This document shows positions 51,609 to 61,382 of a stretch of 64,000 nucleotides of DNA, one piece after another. The notes beneath the pieces are model-generated. The model saw only the letters and a list, made by a program, of their open reading frames with translations, did not search any database and was not told where the DNA came from. Each line of letters starts with the position of its first letter. Within the stretch, counting starts at the first letter, position 1. Location: assembly GCF_008795955.1 (NCBI RefSeq), contig NZ_VMHN01000002.1:62001-126000 (forward strand), in the 5' to 3' direction. Made by a program: the position numbers and the translations under genes. Origin of the DNA: Marinobacter denitrificans. Its GTDB lineage: Bacteria; Pseudomonadota; Gammaproteobacteria; Pseudomonadales; Oleiphilaceae.

Positions 51609-54600
51609 ATGTTCAATGCAAGCAGGGTTCTGGAGCCTGCATTTCAGGAGCAGCCGAAATCCTTTTTCTGGCAGGGAATTATCGCCAACTACGCCGTCGA
51701 TGAGGCCCGCTACCTGAATGAACTGATCCCCCTTGCCCAGAGCGATGCTGCAGAGCATCGTGACATCACCGAGACGGCGACCCGTCTGATCAGAAAAGTC
51801 AGGGATCAGGACGATTCCGTCCATATGATTGATGCGCTGCTTCAGGAGTACAGCCTGGACACGCAGGAAGGTATCCTGCTGATGTGCCTGGCCGAAGCAT
51901 TGATGCGTATCCCCGATAAATACACGGCTGATGCACTGATCCAGGACAAGCTGTCCGACGCAGACTGGAAAAAACACGTTGGCCGCAGCGAGTCCACCCT
52001 CGTCAACGCTTCGACCTGGGGGCTGCTGCTTACAGGGCGCGTGGTCAAAATGGATAAGCGTCTGGACGGTTCGCCTTCCAGCATCTGGCGACGTCTTGTC
52101 AAACGTAGCGGTGAACCGGTTATTCGCAGTGCCATGTATCAGGCCATGGCCATTATGGGGAAGCAGTTCGTGCTGGGCCGGGATATCGACGAAGCCCTCA
52201 AGAACGCCGGGGAATATCGGGATCTTGGCTACACCTACTCCTTCGATATGCTGGGCGAAGCGGCGATGACCGGCGATGACGCCGCCCGCTACCTGAAGGA
52301 TTATATGGATGCCATTCGCTCCGTCGGAAACGATACCTATCCCGCCAGCAAGGCTCCGCCCCCCTCGATTTCCATCAAGCTCTCCGCGCTCCACCCCCGT
52401 TATGAGGTGTCCCAGGAAGAGCGTGTGTTGCAGGAACTCTACGCCACACTGACGGAGCTTCTGACAGTCGCACGTGAGAATAAGGTGTCGATCACCATTG
52501 ATGCCGAGGAAATGGATCGTCTGGAACTTTCGCTCAAGCTGTTTGAGAAAGTATTCAGTTCTCCGGTCGTCAGAGGGTGGGGCGGTTTCGGGGTGGTTAT
52601 CCAGGCCTACTCGAAACGAGCGTTGCCGGTCCTGTGCTGGCTCACGAAGCTGGCCAGGGAACAGGGTGACGAGATTCCTGTGCGGCTGGTCAAAGGAGCC
52701 TACTGGGATACGGAAATCAAGATCTGCCAGCAACTGGGGCTGGAAAGCTACCCGGTATTTACCCGCAAGGAAGCTACGGATACCTCTTACCTGGCTTGCC
52801 TTCGGTTCCTCCTAAGCGACTATACAGGTGGGGCGTTGTATCCCCAATTGGCCAGCCATAATGCCCACACTGTTGCCGCAGTGCTGGCGATGGCCAGGAA
52901 TAAGCAGCGCCAGATCGAGTTCCAGCGCCTCCATGGTATGGGAGACGCGCTATACAACAGTATCCTTGAGCAGAGCGATATTCCCGTGCGTATATACGCA
53001 CCGGTTGGCGCCCACAAGGATCTGTTGCCGTATCTGGTTCGCCGGCTGCTCGAAAATGGCGCTAATTCTTCGTTCGTTCATCGCCTTGTGGATGCCGCGA
53101 CACCCATTGAGGATCTGGTTCAGAACCCGGTCCACGAACTCCAGAAATATGATTCGCTTCCCAATGACCGGATTCCGGCGCCAACCCGTATTTACGGTGA
53201 CGAGCGTCGTAATTCCCGGGGCCTGAATATCCACGTTGCATCCGATCTCGATCCGCTGCTGAACCATCTGGCCCAGTGGTCAGAATCGGGCTGGGAGGCG
53301 GCGCCGGTGATCGGCGGGGAAAAACGGCGGGAGGGAAGCCCCATGGAAATTACCGCTCCCTACGATACTACGTGCCCCGTGGGGCACGTTTACTGGAGTA
53401 CTGAGGCTCACGTGGCTGAAGCACTTGAAACCGCCGCCGCAGGCTTTCCCGGATGGCGGGATCGCCCGGTGGAGGACCGGGCCCGGTGTCTCGAGAAATA
53501 CGCGGACCTGCTGGAAGCCCACATGGAAGAGCTTATGGCGATCTGTTGCCGTGAAGCTGGTAAAACCATGCAGGATGGCATTGATGAAGTTCGCGAAGCC
53601 GTTGATTTCTGCCGCTATTACGCTATCCAGGGCAGGGCCCGGTTCGGTGATGCCATGGCGTTGCCCGGGCCCACGGGAGAGAGCAACGAACTCTATATGG
53701 AAGGACGCGGGGTGTTTCTCTGTATCAGCCCGTGGAATTTCCCGCTGGCCATTTTTACCGGCCAGATGATGGCAGCCCTGGTTGCTGGCAATACAGTGAT
53801 TGCCAAACCAGCGGAACAGACGAGCCTGGTGGCTGGGCGCGCTTTCGAGCTGATGCTCGAAGCCGGATTCCCGCCTGAAGTGATTCAACTTTTACCCGGT
53901 GATGGTGCAACAATTGGCGGCAAACTGACCCCGGACCCCAGAATTGCCGGCGTGGCCTTCACCGGTTCTACACAGGTAGCGCATATTCTCAATCGTGCCC
54001 TTGCAGAGCGCGAAGGGGCCATCGTGCCTCTGATCGCGGAGACAGGAGGTCAGAATGCGATGATTGTGGATAGCAGCGCGTTACCGGAGCAGGTGGTCAG
54101 GGATGTGATCCAGTCGGCCTTTGCCAGTGCAGGCCAGCGTTGCTCGGCATTGCGCGTGCTCTATATCCAGAAGGATGTAGCCGAGCGAATCGAAACTTTG
54201 CTGGCGGGCGCAATGCAGGAACTGACGGTTGGTAACCCGGAATTGCACAGTACCGATGTCGGGCCGGTGATTGACGATGAGTCACAGGCGAGCCTGCGGT
54301 CCCATCTGGCCGAGCTGGATAAAGGCGCCCGATTTATTGCCAGTACGCCCCTGTCTGATTCCTGTCAGTCCGGGTACTTTGTGTCGCCCTCTGCGTACGG
54401 GATCTCGGGGATAAATGAGCTGAAAAACGAACATTTCGGGCCGATTGTTCATGTTGTCCGCTACACTGCAGAGAAACTGGATGACGTTATCGATGACATC
54501 AACGCCGCCGGGTACGGCCTTACGCTGGGTATTCACAGCCGCAGTGAATCCACCGCTGCGTATATCGAACAGCGTGTGAAAGTGGGCAATACCTACGTTA

Positions 54601-54788
54601 ACCGAAACCAGATCGGAGCGGTGGTGGGTGTGCAACCCTTTGGTGGGCGGGGCTTGTCGGGGACCGGTCCGAAAGCGGGTGGCCCGCATTACCTGCTGCG
54701 ATTCGCCACCGAGAGAACCCGTACGATCAACACGACGGCCGTGGGCGGTAATGCCTCGTTGCTGTCCCTTGGAATTGAAAAGGTGTAA
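51609..54788 (+). CDS. putA: Bifunctional proline dehydrogenase / P5C dehydrogenase, short PutA
   Basis: A 1059-residue PutA that oxidises proline to glutamate. The FAD-dependent proline dehydrogenase barrel is roughly residues 60-470 (SIKLSALHPRYEVSQEERVL; RLVKGAYWDTEIK). The aldehyde dehydrogenase half is roughly 530-1040 (FLCISPWNFPLAIFTGQMMA; LIAETGGQNAM; catalytic Cys in AFASAGQRCSALRVL). The N-terminal ribbon-helix-helix of E. coli PutA is absent and so is the C-terminal extra domain, which makes it a purely enzymatic type. It must therefore be regulated by another protein, likely the AraC upstream. putP follows. Confidence 0.95.
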   Translation: MFNASRVLEPAFQEQPKSFFWQGIIANYAVDEARYLNELIPLAQSDAAEHRDITETATRLIRKVRDQDDSVHMIDALLQEYSLDTQEGILLMCLAEALMRIPDKYTADALIQDKLSDADWKKHVGRSESTLVNASTWGLLLTGRVVKMDKRLDGSPSSIWRRLVKRSGEPVIRSAMYQAMAIMGKQFVLGRDIDEALKNAGEYRDLGYTYSFDMLGEAAMTGDDAARYLKDYMDAIRSVGNDTYPASKAPPPSISIKLSALHPRYEVSQEERVLQELYATLTELLTVARENKVSITIDAEEMDRLELSLKLFEKVFSSPVVRGWGGFGVVIQAYSKRALPVLCWLTKLAREQGDEIPVRLVKGAYWDTEIKICQQLGLESYPVFTRKEATDTSYLACLRFLLSDYTGGALYPQLASHNAHTVAAVLAMARNKQRQIEFQRLHGMGDALYNSILEQSDIPVRIYAPVGAHKDLLPYLVRRLLENGANSSFVHRLVDAATPIEDLVQNPVHELQKYDSLPNDRIPAPTRIYGDERRNSRGLNIHVASDLDPLLNHLAQWSESGWEAAPVIGGEKRREGSPMEITAPYDTTCPVGHVYWSTEAHVAEALETAAAGFPGWRDRPVEDRARCLEKYADLLEAHMEELMAICCREAGKTMQDGIDEVREAVDFCRYYAIQGRARFGDAMALPGPTGESNELYMEGRGVFLCISPWNFPLAIFTGQMMAALVAGNTVIAKPAEQTSLVAGRAFELMLEAGFPPEVIQLLPGDGATIGGKLTPDPRIAGVAFTGSTQVAHILNRALAEREGAIVPLIAETGGQNAMIVDSSALPEQVVRDVIQSAFASAGQRCSALRVLYIQKDVAERIETLLAGAMQELTVGNPELHSTDVGPVIDDESQASLRSHLAELDKGARFIASTPLSDSCQSGYFVSPSAYGISGINELKNEHFGPIVHVVRYTAEKLDDVIDDINAAGYGLTLGIHSRSESTAAYIEQRVKVGNTYVNRNQIGAVVGVQPFGGRGLSGTGPKAGGPHYLLRFATERTRTINTTAVGGNASLLSLGIEKV

Positions 54789-55004
54789 ACGGCGCTATGC
54801 TCCTAAAGCAGGGCGGAACAGAAACTGATGAAGGATAAGGAGGTAAGCATTGCGATGCGGAGGCTGGCGCTATAAGCAGTAGCGCCTCATCACTTGGGCA
54901 ATAAAGAGCGTTAAAAAAAACAAAGGGTGCGACTATCGGCTTGAAGGCGGTAAGCGCGCCAACCGGACGGAGTCAGATCTGTCCAATTGAACTGGAGGAG
55001 TTTC

Positions 55005-56495
55005 ATGGCTATTGGTGTTTGGATAAGTCTATTTCTTTATTTTGCGCTCATGATCGCCATCGGCGTTTATGCAATGCGCAGAGCTACGTCTTCATCCGAG
55101 GATTACATGTTGGGTGGGCGAGCACTCAGTCCAAAGGTGGCGGCGCTTTCGGCCGGGGCTTCGGACATGAGTGGCTGGCTGCTTCTGGGTCTGCCCGGGG
55201 CGCTGTTCGCATCAGGCCTGGGTTCGGCCTGGATCGGTATCGGTCTGCTGGTGGGCGCGTTCTTTAACTGGACGCTGGTAGCGCCACGGCTTCGTGAGCA
55301 GACGGTTCACTACGGGAACGCCATTACGATTCCGTCCTTTCTCGCTAACCGGTTCCCGACGCAGGCGCTTTCTCTGCGTACCGTCTCTGCCATCGTTATC
55401 GTCATTTTCTTTGCGGTTTATACAGCATCCGGACTGGTGGCCGGCGGTAAGCTGTTTGAAAGCGCATTTTCCGGAATTTTCAACTTCGGTGGCCTGAGTG
55501 ACTACGCAGTCGGTATCGTCATCACGCTGGGTGTCGTGCTGGCGTATACGGTCGTTGGCGGGTTCCTGGCGGTAAGCATGACGGACTTTGTACAGGGCTG
55601 CATCATGATGCTGGCACTGGTCATCATGCCACTGGTTGTGCTCTTCGGCGAAGGGGGCGGCGGCTTTGCCCAGGCTTCACAAACGCTGAATGAAGTTGAC
55701 CCGACACTACTGTCGTGGACAGAAGGGCTAACCATCATAGGCTGGCTCTCTGCGGTGACCTGGGGTCTGGGTTATTTTGGCCAGCCTCACATCATCGTGC
55801 GCTTCATGGCGATCCGTACGCTGAAAGACGTGCCAATTGCCCGTAACATCGGTATGAGCTGGATGCTTATTTCCCTGATCGGTGCTGTCTCTCTTGGTGT
55901 GTTCGGCCGTGCCTACGCCATTCGCAATGGCATGGATATCCAGGATCCTGAAACCATCTTCATCATCCTGTCGGATCTGCTGTTCCATCCGCTGATCACG
56001 GGCTTCCTCTACGCAGCCCTGCTGGCCGCGGTTATGAGCACCATCTCCAGTCAGCTTCTGGTGTCGTCCTCGTCCCTGACGGAGGATTTCTATCGTCTGT
56101 TCCTGCGTAAAGAAGCCAACGACAAGGAATGCGTCAATGTCGGCCGTGTCTGTGTAGTACTGGTTGGTCTGGTAGCTGCTGTTATCGCCTCCGACCCGAA
56201 CTCTCAGGTTCTGGCCCTGGTCAGTAACGCCTGGGCAGGGTTTGGTGCCGCATTTGGCCCGCTGATTATACTGTCGCTGATGTGGCCTCGCACCAATGGC
56301 GCTGGCGCCATTGCAGGCATGGTTGCCGGTGCCGCTACCGTTATCATCTGGATCTCCCTGGGCTGGAATGGCGAGTTCATGGGTGGACCCGGGGTGTACG
56401 AGATCATTCCTGGCTTTATCGTTGCCTGGGTCGCCATCATGGTAGTGAGCCTTGCTACGGAAGATGCTGGTGAGTACCAGCACATTACCCGGTAG
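55005..56495 (+). CDS. putP: Sodium/proline symporter
   Basis: A 496-residue SSS family transporter with 12-13 helices. The N-terminal ALMIAIGVYAMRRATSSSED, then GASDMSGWLLLGLPGALFAS and YGNAITIPSFLANRF, are the PutP signature and include the Na+ and proline sites. The start ATG at 55005 has GGAGGAG ahead of it; the upstream TTG is less likely. It is separated from putA by 216 bp and ends in a strong terminator. It supplies proline as nutrient or osmolyte. Confidence 0.95.
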   Translation: MAIGVWISLFLYFALMIAIGVYAMRRATSSSEDYMLGGRALSPKVAALSAGASDMSGWLLLGLPGALFASGLGSAWIGIGLLVGAFFNWTLVAPRLREQTVHYGNAITIPSFLANRFPTQALSLRTVSAIVIVIFFAVYTASGLVAGGKLFESAFSGIFNFGGLSDYAVGIVITLGVVLAYTVVGGFLAVSMTDFVQGCIMMLALVIMPLVVLFGEGGGGFAQASQTLNEVDPTLLSWTEGLTIIGWLSAVTWGLGYFGQPHIIVRFMAIRTLKDVPIARNIGMSWMLISLIGAVSLGVFGRAYAIRNGMDIQDPETIFIILSDLLFHPLITGFLYAALLAAVMSTISSQLLVSSSSLTEDFYRLFLRKEANDKECVNVGRVCVVLVGLVAAVIASDPNSQVLALVSNAWAGFGAAFGPLIILSLMWPRTNGAGAIAGMVAGAATVIIWISLGWNGEFMGGPGVYEIIPGFIVAWVAIMVVSLATEDAGEYQHITR

Positions 56496-56527
56496 ACAAG
56501 AGCACGAATCATGCAATGAGTAAAACT

Positions 56528-56555
56528 GGGGCTCCTTTTCGGAGCCCCTTTTTTT
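56528..56555 (+). terminator. Rho-independent terminator after putP
   Basis: A perfect 8-bp stem (GGGGCTCC / GGAGCCCC) with TTTTC loop and a run of seven T, 32 bp after the putP stop. Confidence 0.95.
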
Positions 56556-56833
56556 AGGCACTCAAAAAGCCGGCGGCTGGTCTATGGCTGCCTGCTCGTG
56601 GCCGGCCCGCGCACGAATGGGTCTTCAAAAGTAACATGTTGCGAACCTCTGACAGAGATGCAAATATCAGGTACGGACTTGTTCGTGCAAGTTGCCTGAA
56701 TCGTACAGCTGAATAGCCAAGTGGCCATCGCAAGAATATGTGGGAGGGTTTTGCGGAACAGGAAGTCCCCACGCCGCTTTGTTCGAAATGGCCTGCATCC
56801 TGGCTGCCACGCAGACAATGGAGGTTAGTGAAA
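56556..56833. promoter_or_regulatory. ectD upstream region with a small dyad
   Basis: This interval holds no gene. It contains ACTTG-TTCGTG-CAAGT (56677-56692), a 5-bp-arm dyad about 140 bp before ectD, which might be an operator. No clear promoter consensus was identified. A longer frame that begins at 56738 is rejected because MAQNTDLFPTRLKK at 56834 matches family starts. Confidence 0.35.
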
Positions 56834-57796
56834 ATGGCACAGAACACAGACCTTTTTCCTACGCGTCTCAAGAAAAAACGCGATCCGTTTATTCGCACCG
56901 ACCCGGTCGTCCACTCTCGCAACCAGCACCGCTGGGAAGGGCCTCTGGATGAGGTCGCGCTTTCCCGCTATGAGCGTGACGGCTTTCTTTGGTTTGAGGG
57001 TTTCTTCAACCAGGAGCGTATGACCCCCTTCTTCGATGAACTGAAGGAGATGGCGAAAGATGAAAAACTGATGGAGTCGGAGCAGATCATCAATGACCCC
57101 AACACGGGGGAGATCCGGTCGGTGTTCGGAATGCATGAGCTTTCCGATCATTTTCAGCGGCTCACCCGTGACCCGCGAATTTTGGGAATGGTACGCCAAT
57201 TGCTCGGGAGCGAGGTGTACATTCATCAGTCACGGATCAATGACAAGTTTGGTTTCGAGGGTAGCGGGTTCGACTGGCACTCGGATTTTGAGACCTGGCA
57301 CAGTGAAGATGGCATGCCGCGTATGCGAGCGGTAAGTGCGTCCCTCATGTTGACGGACAACACCGAGTTCAACGGCCCTTTGATGTTAATTCCCGGCTCT
57401 CACCATTTTTTTGTTCCCTGCGTCGGGGAGACGCCCGATCTGAACTGGAAGGACTCGCTGAAGGCCCAACGGCTTGGGGTCCCCGATCGGGACGCACTGG
57501 CTATGCTCGCGAGACGCGGCGGCATCCAGGCGCCGAAAGGCCCGGCGGGTTCGCTGATGCTGTTTGAGTGCAATACCTTGCATGCGTCGAATAAAAATAT
57601 GTCGCCCTGGCCCCGTTCGAACCTGTTTTTCGTCTATAACAGCGTAGAGAACAAGTTGCGCAAGCCGTTTGCAACGGAGACGGAGCGGCCAGAGTTCCTT
57701 GGGGCGCGAAAAAACTGTGCCCCGCTGAGTATGCATGACGAGTTTCCGGAGCATGCGAATCAAGGGGTCACCCCGCCAAGGTACCAGGGATATTAA
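56834..57796 (+). CDS. ectD: Ectoine hydroxylase
   Basis: A 320-residue non-haem Fe(II)/2-oxoglutarate dioxygenase that turns ectoine into 5-hydroxyectoine. The EctD signature is intact: GFDWHSDFETWHSEDG with the iron His and Asp, followed by MPRMRAVSASLMLTDN. Further conserved blocks are GPLMLIPGSHHFFVPC and LFECNTLHASNKNMSPWPRS with the distal iron His. The start at 56834 is ten bases after GAGG. It stands alone between two terminators, without ectABC, which must lie elsewhere if ectoine is made. It may be controlled separately from synthesis. Confidence 0.94.
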   Translation: MAQNTDLFPTRLKKKRDPFIRTDPVVHSRNQHRWEGPLDEVALSRYERDGFLWFEGFFNQERMTPFFDELKEMAKDEKLMESEQIINDPNTGEIRSVFGMHELSDHFQRLTRDPRILGMVRQLLGSEVYIHQSRINDKFGFEGSGFDWHSDFETWHSEDGMPRMRAVSASLMLTDNTEFNGPLMLIPGSHHFFVPCVGETPDLNWKDSLKAQRLGVPDRDALAMLARRGGIQAPKGPAGSLMLFECNTLHASNKNMSPWPRSNLFFVYNSVENKLRKPFATETERPEFLGARKNCAPLSMHDEFPEHANQGVTPPRYQGY

Positions 57797-57834
57797 TCTG
57801 GTAGCGATCCAATTCCAGGGGACTGAACAAGCAT

Positions 57835-57864
57835 AAAAAACGCCAGCCCGAAGGCTGGCGTTTT
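57835..57864. terminator. Bidirectional terminator between ectD and acnB
   Basis: A perfect 8-bp stem (CGCCAGCC / GGCTGGCG) with a CGAA tetraloop, preceded by six A and followed by four T, so it can stop both convergent transcripts. Confidence 0.93.
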
Positions 57865-57906
57865 CATGGAGCTACCTTTCTACCTTGAAGGCAAGAAGGT
57901 CAGATC

Positions 57907-60501
57907 TTAAGCAACGTTCGCTTCAGATGCCTTGCTGGTGTAATTCTCCATCTGGTCGAAGTTGAGATACTTGTAGATCTCTTTCGACATGCTGTTCAGG
58001 TCCTTGGCATACTCCATGTACTCCTCGGCAGAGGGGAGCTTGCCCAGCACCGCACCCACGGCCGCCAGTTCCGCGGAGGTCAGGTACACGTTGGCACCAT
58101 CGCCCAGGCGGTTGGGGAAGTTACGGGTGGACGTGGACAGCACCGTGCTCTTTGCGGCCACGCGAGCCTGGTTACCCATGCACAGGGAGCAGCCCGGCAT
58201 CTCGGTGCGTACACCGGCAGTGCCGTAGATGTTGAAGTAGCCTTCTTCCATCAACTGGGCCTGATCCATCTTGGTGGGAGGAGACATCCACAGACGGGTC
58301 TTCAGGGGCTCCTTGTTCTGTGCCAGCAGCTTACCCGCGGCACGGAAGTGACCGATGTTGGTCATGCAGGAACCGATGAACACCTCGTCAACCTTGTCGC
58401 CAGCCACTTCGGACAGGGTACGGGCATCGTCCGGGTCGTTCGGGCAGCACACGATGGGCTCTTTGATTTCAGCCAGGTCGATTTCAACCACGTGGGCATA
58501 CTCGGCGTCCTTGTCGGCACGCATCAGCTTCGGATCAGCAATCCACTCTTCCATCTGCTGGGCGCGACGCTCGAGGGTGCGTGGGTCGCCGTAACCTTCA
58601 GCAATCATCCAGCGCAGCATGGTGATGTTGGAACGCAGGTACTCGGCCACGGACTCTTCAGACAGGTTGATGGTACAACCGGCTGCGGAGCGCTCGGCGG
58701 AAGCGTCAGACAGCTCGAACGCCTGCTCAACGGTCAGGTGCTCAAGGCCCTCGATTTCCAGGATGCGACCGGAGAACTCGTTGATCTTGCCTTTCTTCTC
58801 AACGGTCAGCATGCCTTGCTTGATGCCGTACAGCGGGATGGCGTGTACCAGGTCACGCAGGGTGATGCCCGGCTGCATTTCGCCCTTGAAGCGAACCAGA
58901 ACGGATTCCGGCATATCCAGCGGCATAACGCCGGTGGCAGCAGCGAAGGCCACCAGGCCGGAACCGGCCGGGAAGGAGATGCCCATGGGGAAACGGGTGT
59001 GGGAGTCACCACCTGTGCCCACGGTGTCTGGCAGAAGCATACGGTTCAGCCAGGAGTGGATGATGCCGTCGCCCGGGCGCAGGGAAACACCACCACGGGT
59101 GCGGATGAAGTCCGGCATGGTGTGCTGCATTTCCACGTCTACCGGCTTCGGATAAGCGGCAGTGTGACAGAACGACTGCATTACCAGGTCGGCCTGGAAG
59201 CCCAGGCACGCCAGGTCCTTCAGCTCGTCACGGGTCATCGGACCAGTGGTGTCCTGGGAACCGACGGTAGTCATGTGCGGCTCGCAGTAGGTGCCGGGGC
59301 GAACGCCTTTGCCCTCTTCCAGGCCGCAGGCCTTGCCGACCATCTTCTGGCCCAGGGTGAAGCCCTTGGTGCCTTCTTCCGGGTCATTCGGCAGACGGAA
59401 AATGTCAGTGGCACCCATGCCCAGGGCGGTGCGGGCCTTGTTGGTCAGGCCACGGCCGATGATCAGCGGGATACGGCCGCCGGCCTGGACTTCGTCAAGG
59501 ATCACGTCGGACTTGAAGTTGAACTCGGAGATGGTTTCTCCGGCTTCGTTCAGGATCTTGCCGTCGTAGGGGCGGATTTCGATCACGTCCCCCATGTTCA
59601 TATCGTCGACCGGTGCTTCGAATACCAGGGCGCCGGCATCTTCCATGGTGTTGAAGAAGATCGGGGCAACCTTGTTACCGATACAGACACCGCCGGCACG
59701 CTTGTTCGGTACGCCCGGGATGTCGTCACCGAAGAACCACAGCACGGAGTTGGTGGCGGACTTACGTGAAGAACCGGTACCGACTACGTCGCCCACGAAA
59801 GCAACGGGCAGGCCCTTGGACTTGATTTCGTCGATCTGGCTCATGGGGCCGGTTACGCCGGGCTCTTCCGGCTTCAGGCCGTCGCGTTCCATTTTATAGG
59901 CGGCGCGGGCGTGCAGCGGGATATCCGGGCGGGACCAGGCATCCGGCGCAGGGGACAGGTCGTCGGTGTTGGTTTCGCCGGTTACCTTGAACACCACCAT
60001 TTTGGTGCTTTCGGGAACCTTCTTCTTGTTGGTGAACCACTCGGCATTGGCCCAGGATTCAACCACTGCCTTGGCGATGGCGTTGCCAGCGTCCATTTTT
60101 TCTTTAACGTCGTTGAAGGCATCAAACATCAGCAGTGTGTGCTTGAGCTCTTCGCCGGCCAGTTCGGCCAGTTCGCTGTCGTCCAGAAGATCAACCAGAG
60201 TGGCGATGTTGTAGCCACCCTGCATCATACCAAGCAGTTGGACGGCCTTCTTCTTGTCGATCAGCGGAGAAGTCGCTTCACCTTTAACAATCGCAGACAG
60301 GAAGGCAGCTTTTACATAGGCCGCTTCGTCCACGCCCGGCGGAATGCGGTTTTCCAGCAGGTAAACGAGAGTTTCTTCTTCACCGGCCGGGGGATTTTTC
60401 AGGAGCTCGACCAGTGCGGCGGTCTGCTCGGCATTCAGAGGCTTGGGGGGAATACCCAGAGCTTCGCGTTCTGCAACGTGTTCACGGTAGGCTTCTAACA
60501 C
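57907..60501 (-). CDS. acnB: Aconitate hydratase B
   Basis: An 864-residue AcnB of the TCA cycle. The N-terminal HEAT-like domain begins [20 protein letters not shown]. The swivel domain and [20 protein letters not shown] follow. The [4Fe-4S] ligands are in the C-terminal part ([19 protein letters not shown]), with [11 protein letters not shown] for substrate. The start is chosen as GTG at 60501, which reproduces the conserved N-terminus and size (E. coli 865) and has GAGGG upstream. ATG at 60516 would add five residues. It is divergent from miaE and ends at a bidirectional terminator. Confidence 0.96.
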   Translation of the reverse strand: MLEAYREHVAEREALGIPPKPLNAEQTAALVELLKNPPAGEEETLVYLLENRIPPGVDEAAYVKAAFLSAIVKGEATSPLIDKKKAVQLLGMMQGGYNIATLVDLLDDSELAELAGEELKHTLLMFDAFNDVKEKMDAGNAIAKAVVESWANAEWFTNKKKVPESTKMVVFKVTGETNTDDLSPAPDAWSRPDIPLHARAAYKMERDGLKPEEPGVTGPMSQIDEIKSKGLPVAFVGDVVGTGSSRKSATNSVLWFFGDDIPGVPNKRAGGVCIGNKVAPIFFNTMEDAGALVFEAPVDDMNMGDVIEIRPYDGKILNEAGETISEFNFKSDVILDEVQAGGRIPLIIGRGLTNKARTALGMGATDIFRLPNDPEEGTKGFTLGQKMVGKACGLEEGKGVRPGTYCEPHMTTVGSQDTTGPMTRDELKDLACLGFQADLVMQSFCHTAAYPKPVDVEMQHTMPDFIRTRGGVSLRPGDGIIHSWLNRMLLPDTVGTGGDSHTRFPMGISFPAGSGLVAFAAATGVMPLDMPESVLVRFKGEMQPGITLRDLVHAIPLYGIKQGMLTVEKKGKINEFSGRILEIEGLEHLTVEQAFELSDASAERSAAGCTINLSEESVAEYLRSNITMLRWMIAEGYGDPRTLERRAQQMEEWIADPKLMRADKDAEYAHVVEIDLAEIKEPIVCCPNDPDDARTLSEVAGDKVDEVFIGSCMTNIGHFRAAGKLLAQNKEPLKTRLWMSPPTKMDQAQLMEEGYFNIYGTAGVRTEMPGCSLCMGNQARVAAKSTVLSTSTRNFPNRLGDGANVYLTSAELAAVGAVLGKLPSAEEYMEYAKDLNSMSKEIYKYLNFDQMENYTSKASEANVA

Positions 60502-60657
60502 GATATGGACCCTCATCAGTTGGAATGTCCCGCGCCGTGGGCGTCTTTGCCTGGCGGGAGTTTTATGGCGAAAAGGCGTTAAGTTGGCGCTGCATTCTAT
60601 AGGAAACCCCTTACGAAGTTAAGATGGACAGAGGTCGGAGGCATCTGTTATGTCGTG

Positions 60658-60663
60658 TATAAT
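60658..60663 (+). promoter_or_regulatory. -10 element of miaE
   Basis: TATAAT within TGTCGTGTATAATTCCCG, 32 bp upstream of the miaE ATG. No good -35 is seen at the usual distance. Confidence 0.45.
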
Positions 60664-60695
60664 TCCCGCCCCGATTAGCTGACCTGCTGTGAACC

Positions 60696-61298
60696 ATGAC
60701 CGACGCACTGAATGCCATCCACGACTTCCTGCCCTGCAGAACCCCCCGGCGCTGGATTGAGAACGCCCTGGCAAACCAGGACCTGATGCTGGTCGACCAC
60801 GCCCACTGTGAGAAAAAAGCAGCCTCAACGGCTCTCAGCCTCATGTATCGCTACGTGGACAATACTGACCTGCTCAACAAAATGTCGCGCCTGGCCAGGG
60901 AGGAACTCCGGCATTTCGAGCAGGTGCTGGCGATTATGGGCAAACGTGGCGTGCGCTATGATCACCTGACCCCGGCACGTTATGCTGCTGGCCTGCGCAA
61001 AGAAGTGAGGGCAGAAGACCCGGGCCGGCTGGTGGATGTCCTGATCGTCGGGGCGATTATTGAAGCCCGCTCCTGTGAGCGTTTTGCCGCCCTGGCACCA
61101 CATCTTGACGCCGAACTGGCGGACTTTTACACCGGGTTGCTGAAGTCAGAGGCGCGGCACTACCGGGATTACCTGAAGCTGGCGGAGCAGGCGGCCAAGG
61201 GCCGGGTGGATGATCGTATTGAAACTTTCCTGGACCTGGAACGGCAACTGATCGAATTGCCGGACACGCAATTCCGGTTTCATAGCGGCCCCGTCTGA
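60696..61298 (+). CDS. miaE: tRNA-(ms2io6A37) hydroxylase
   Basis: A 200-residue di-iron hydroxylase that converts ms2i6A to ms2io6A at position 37 of tRNA. The four-helix bundle carries two sets of ligands: DHAHCEKKAAST with REELRHFEQVL, and IVGAIIEARSCERF with KSEARHYRDYL. This is the MiaE pattern. Such modification is limited to some gammaproteobacteria and is oxygen-dependent. Length is close to pseudomonad MiaE (about 200). It is divergent from acnB with its own -10. Confidence 0.9.
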   Translation: MTDALNAIHDFLPCRTPRRWIENALANQDLMLVDHAHCEKKAASTALSLMYRYVDNTDLLNKMSRLAREELRHFEQVLAIMGKRGVRYDHLTPARYAAGLRKEVRAEDPGRLVDVLIVGAIIEARSCERFAALAPHLDAELADFYTGLLKSEARHYRDYLKLAEQAAKGRVDDRIETFLDLERQLIELPDTQFRFHSGPV

Positions 61299-61382
61299 TC
61301 TATCTTTAAAGCCTGTCCTCAACAAAACACAGGCGCATTTCCACATTATGCTTTCTATCCATGCCGCAACGGAGTTTGGCCG

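Noticed and set aside
51489..52733. 414-codon minus-strand frame opposite the start of putA
   Set aside because: It is antisense to PutA, with composition typical of a reverse-frame shadow.
54837..54886. AAGGAGG followed by a six-codon frame (MRRLAL) and a GGCGCT/AGCGCC hairpin before putP, considered as a leader peptide
   Set aside because: The spacing to ATG is 11 bases, the peptide has no proline or regulatory codons, and the hairpin has no T-run. Chance cannot be excluded.
58348..59769. 473-codon frame on the plus strand opposite acnB
   Set aside because: It is antisense to a conserved, full-length aconitase with clear motifs. The long open frame is a by-product of high GC and codon bias.
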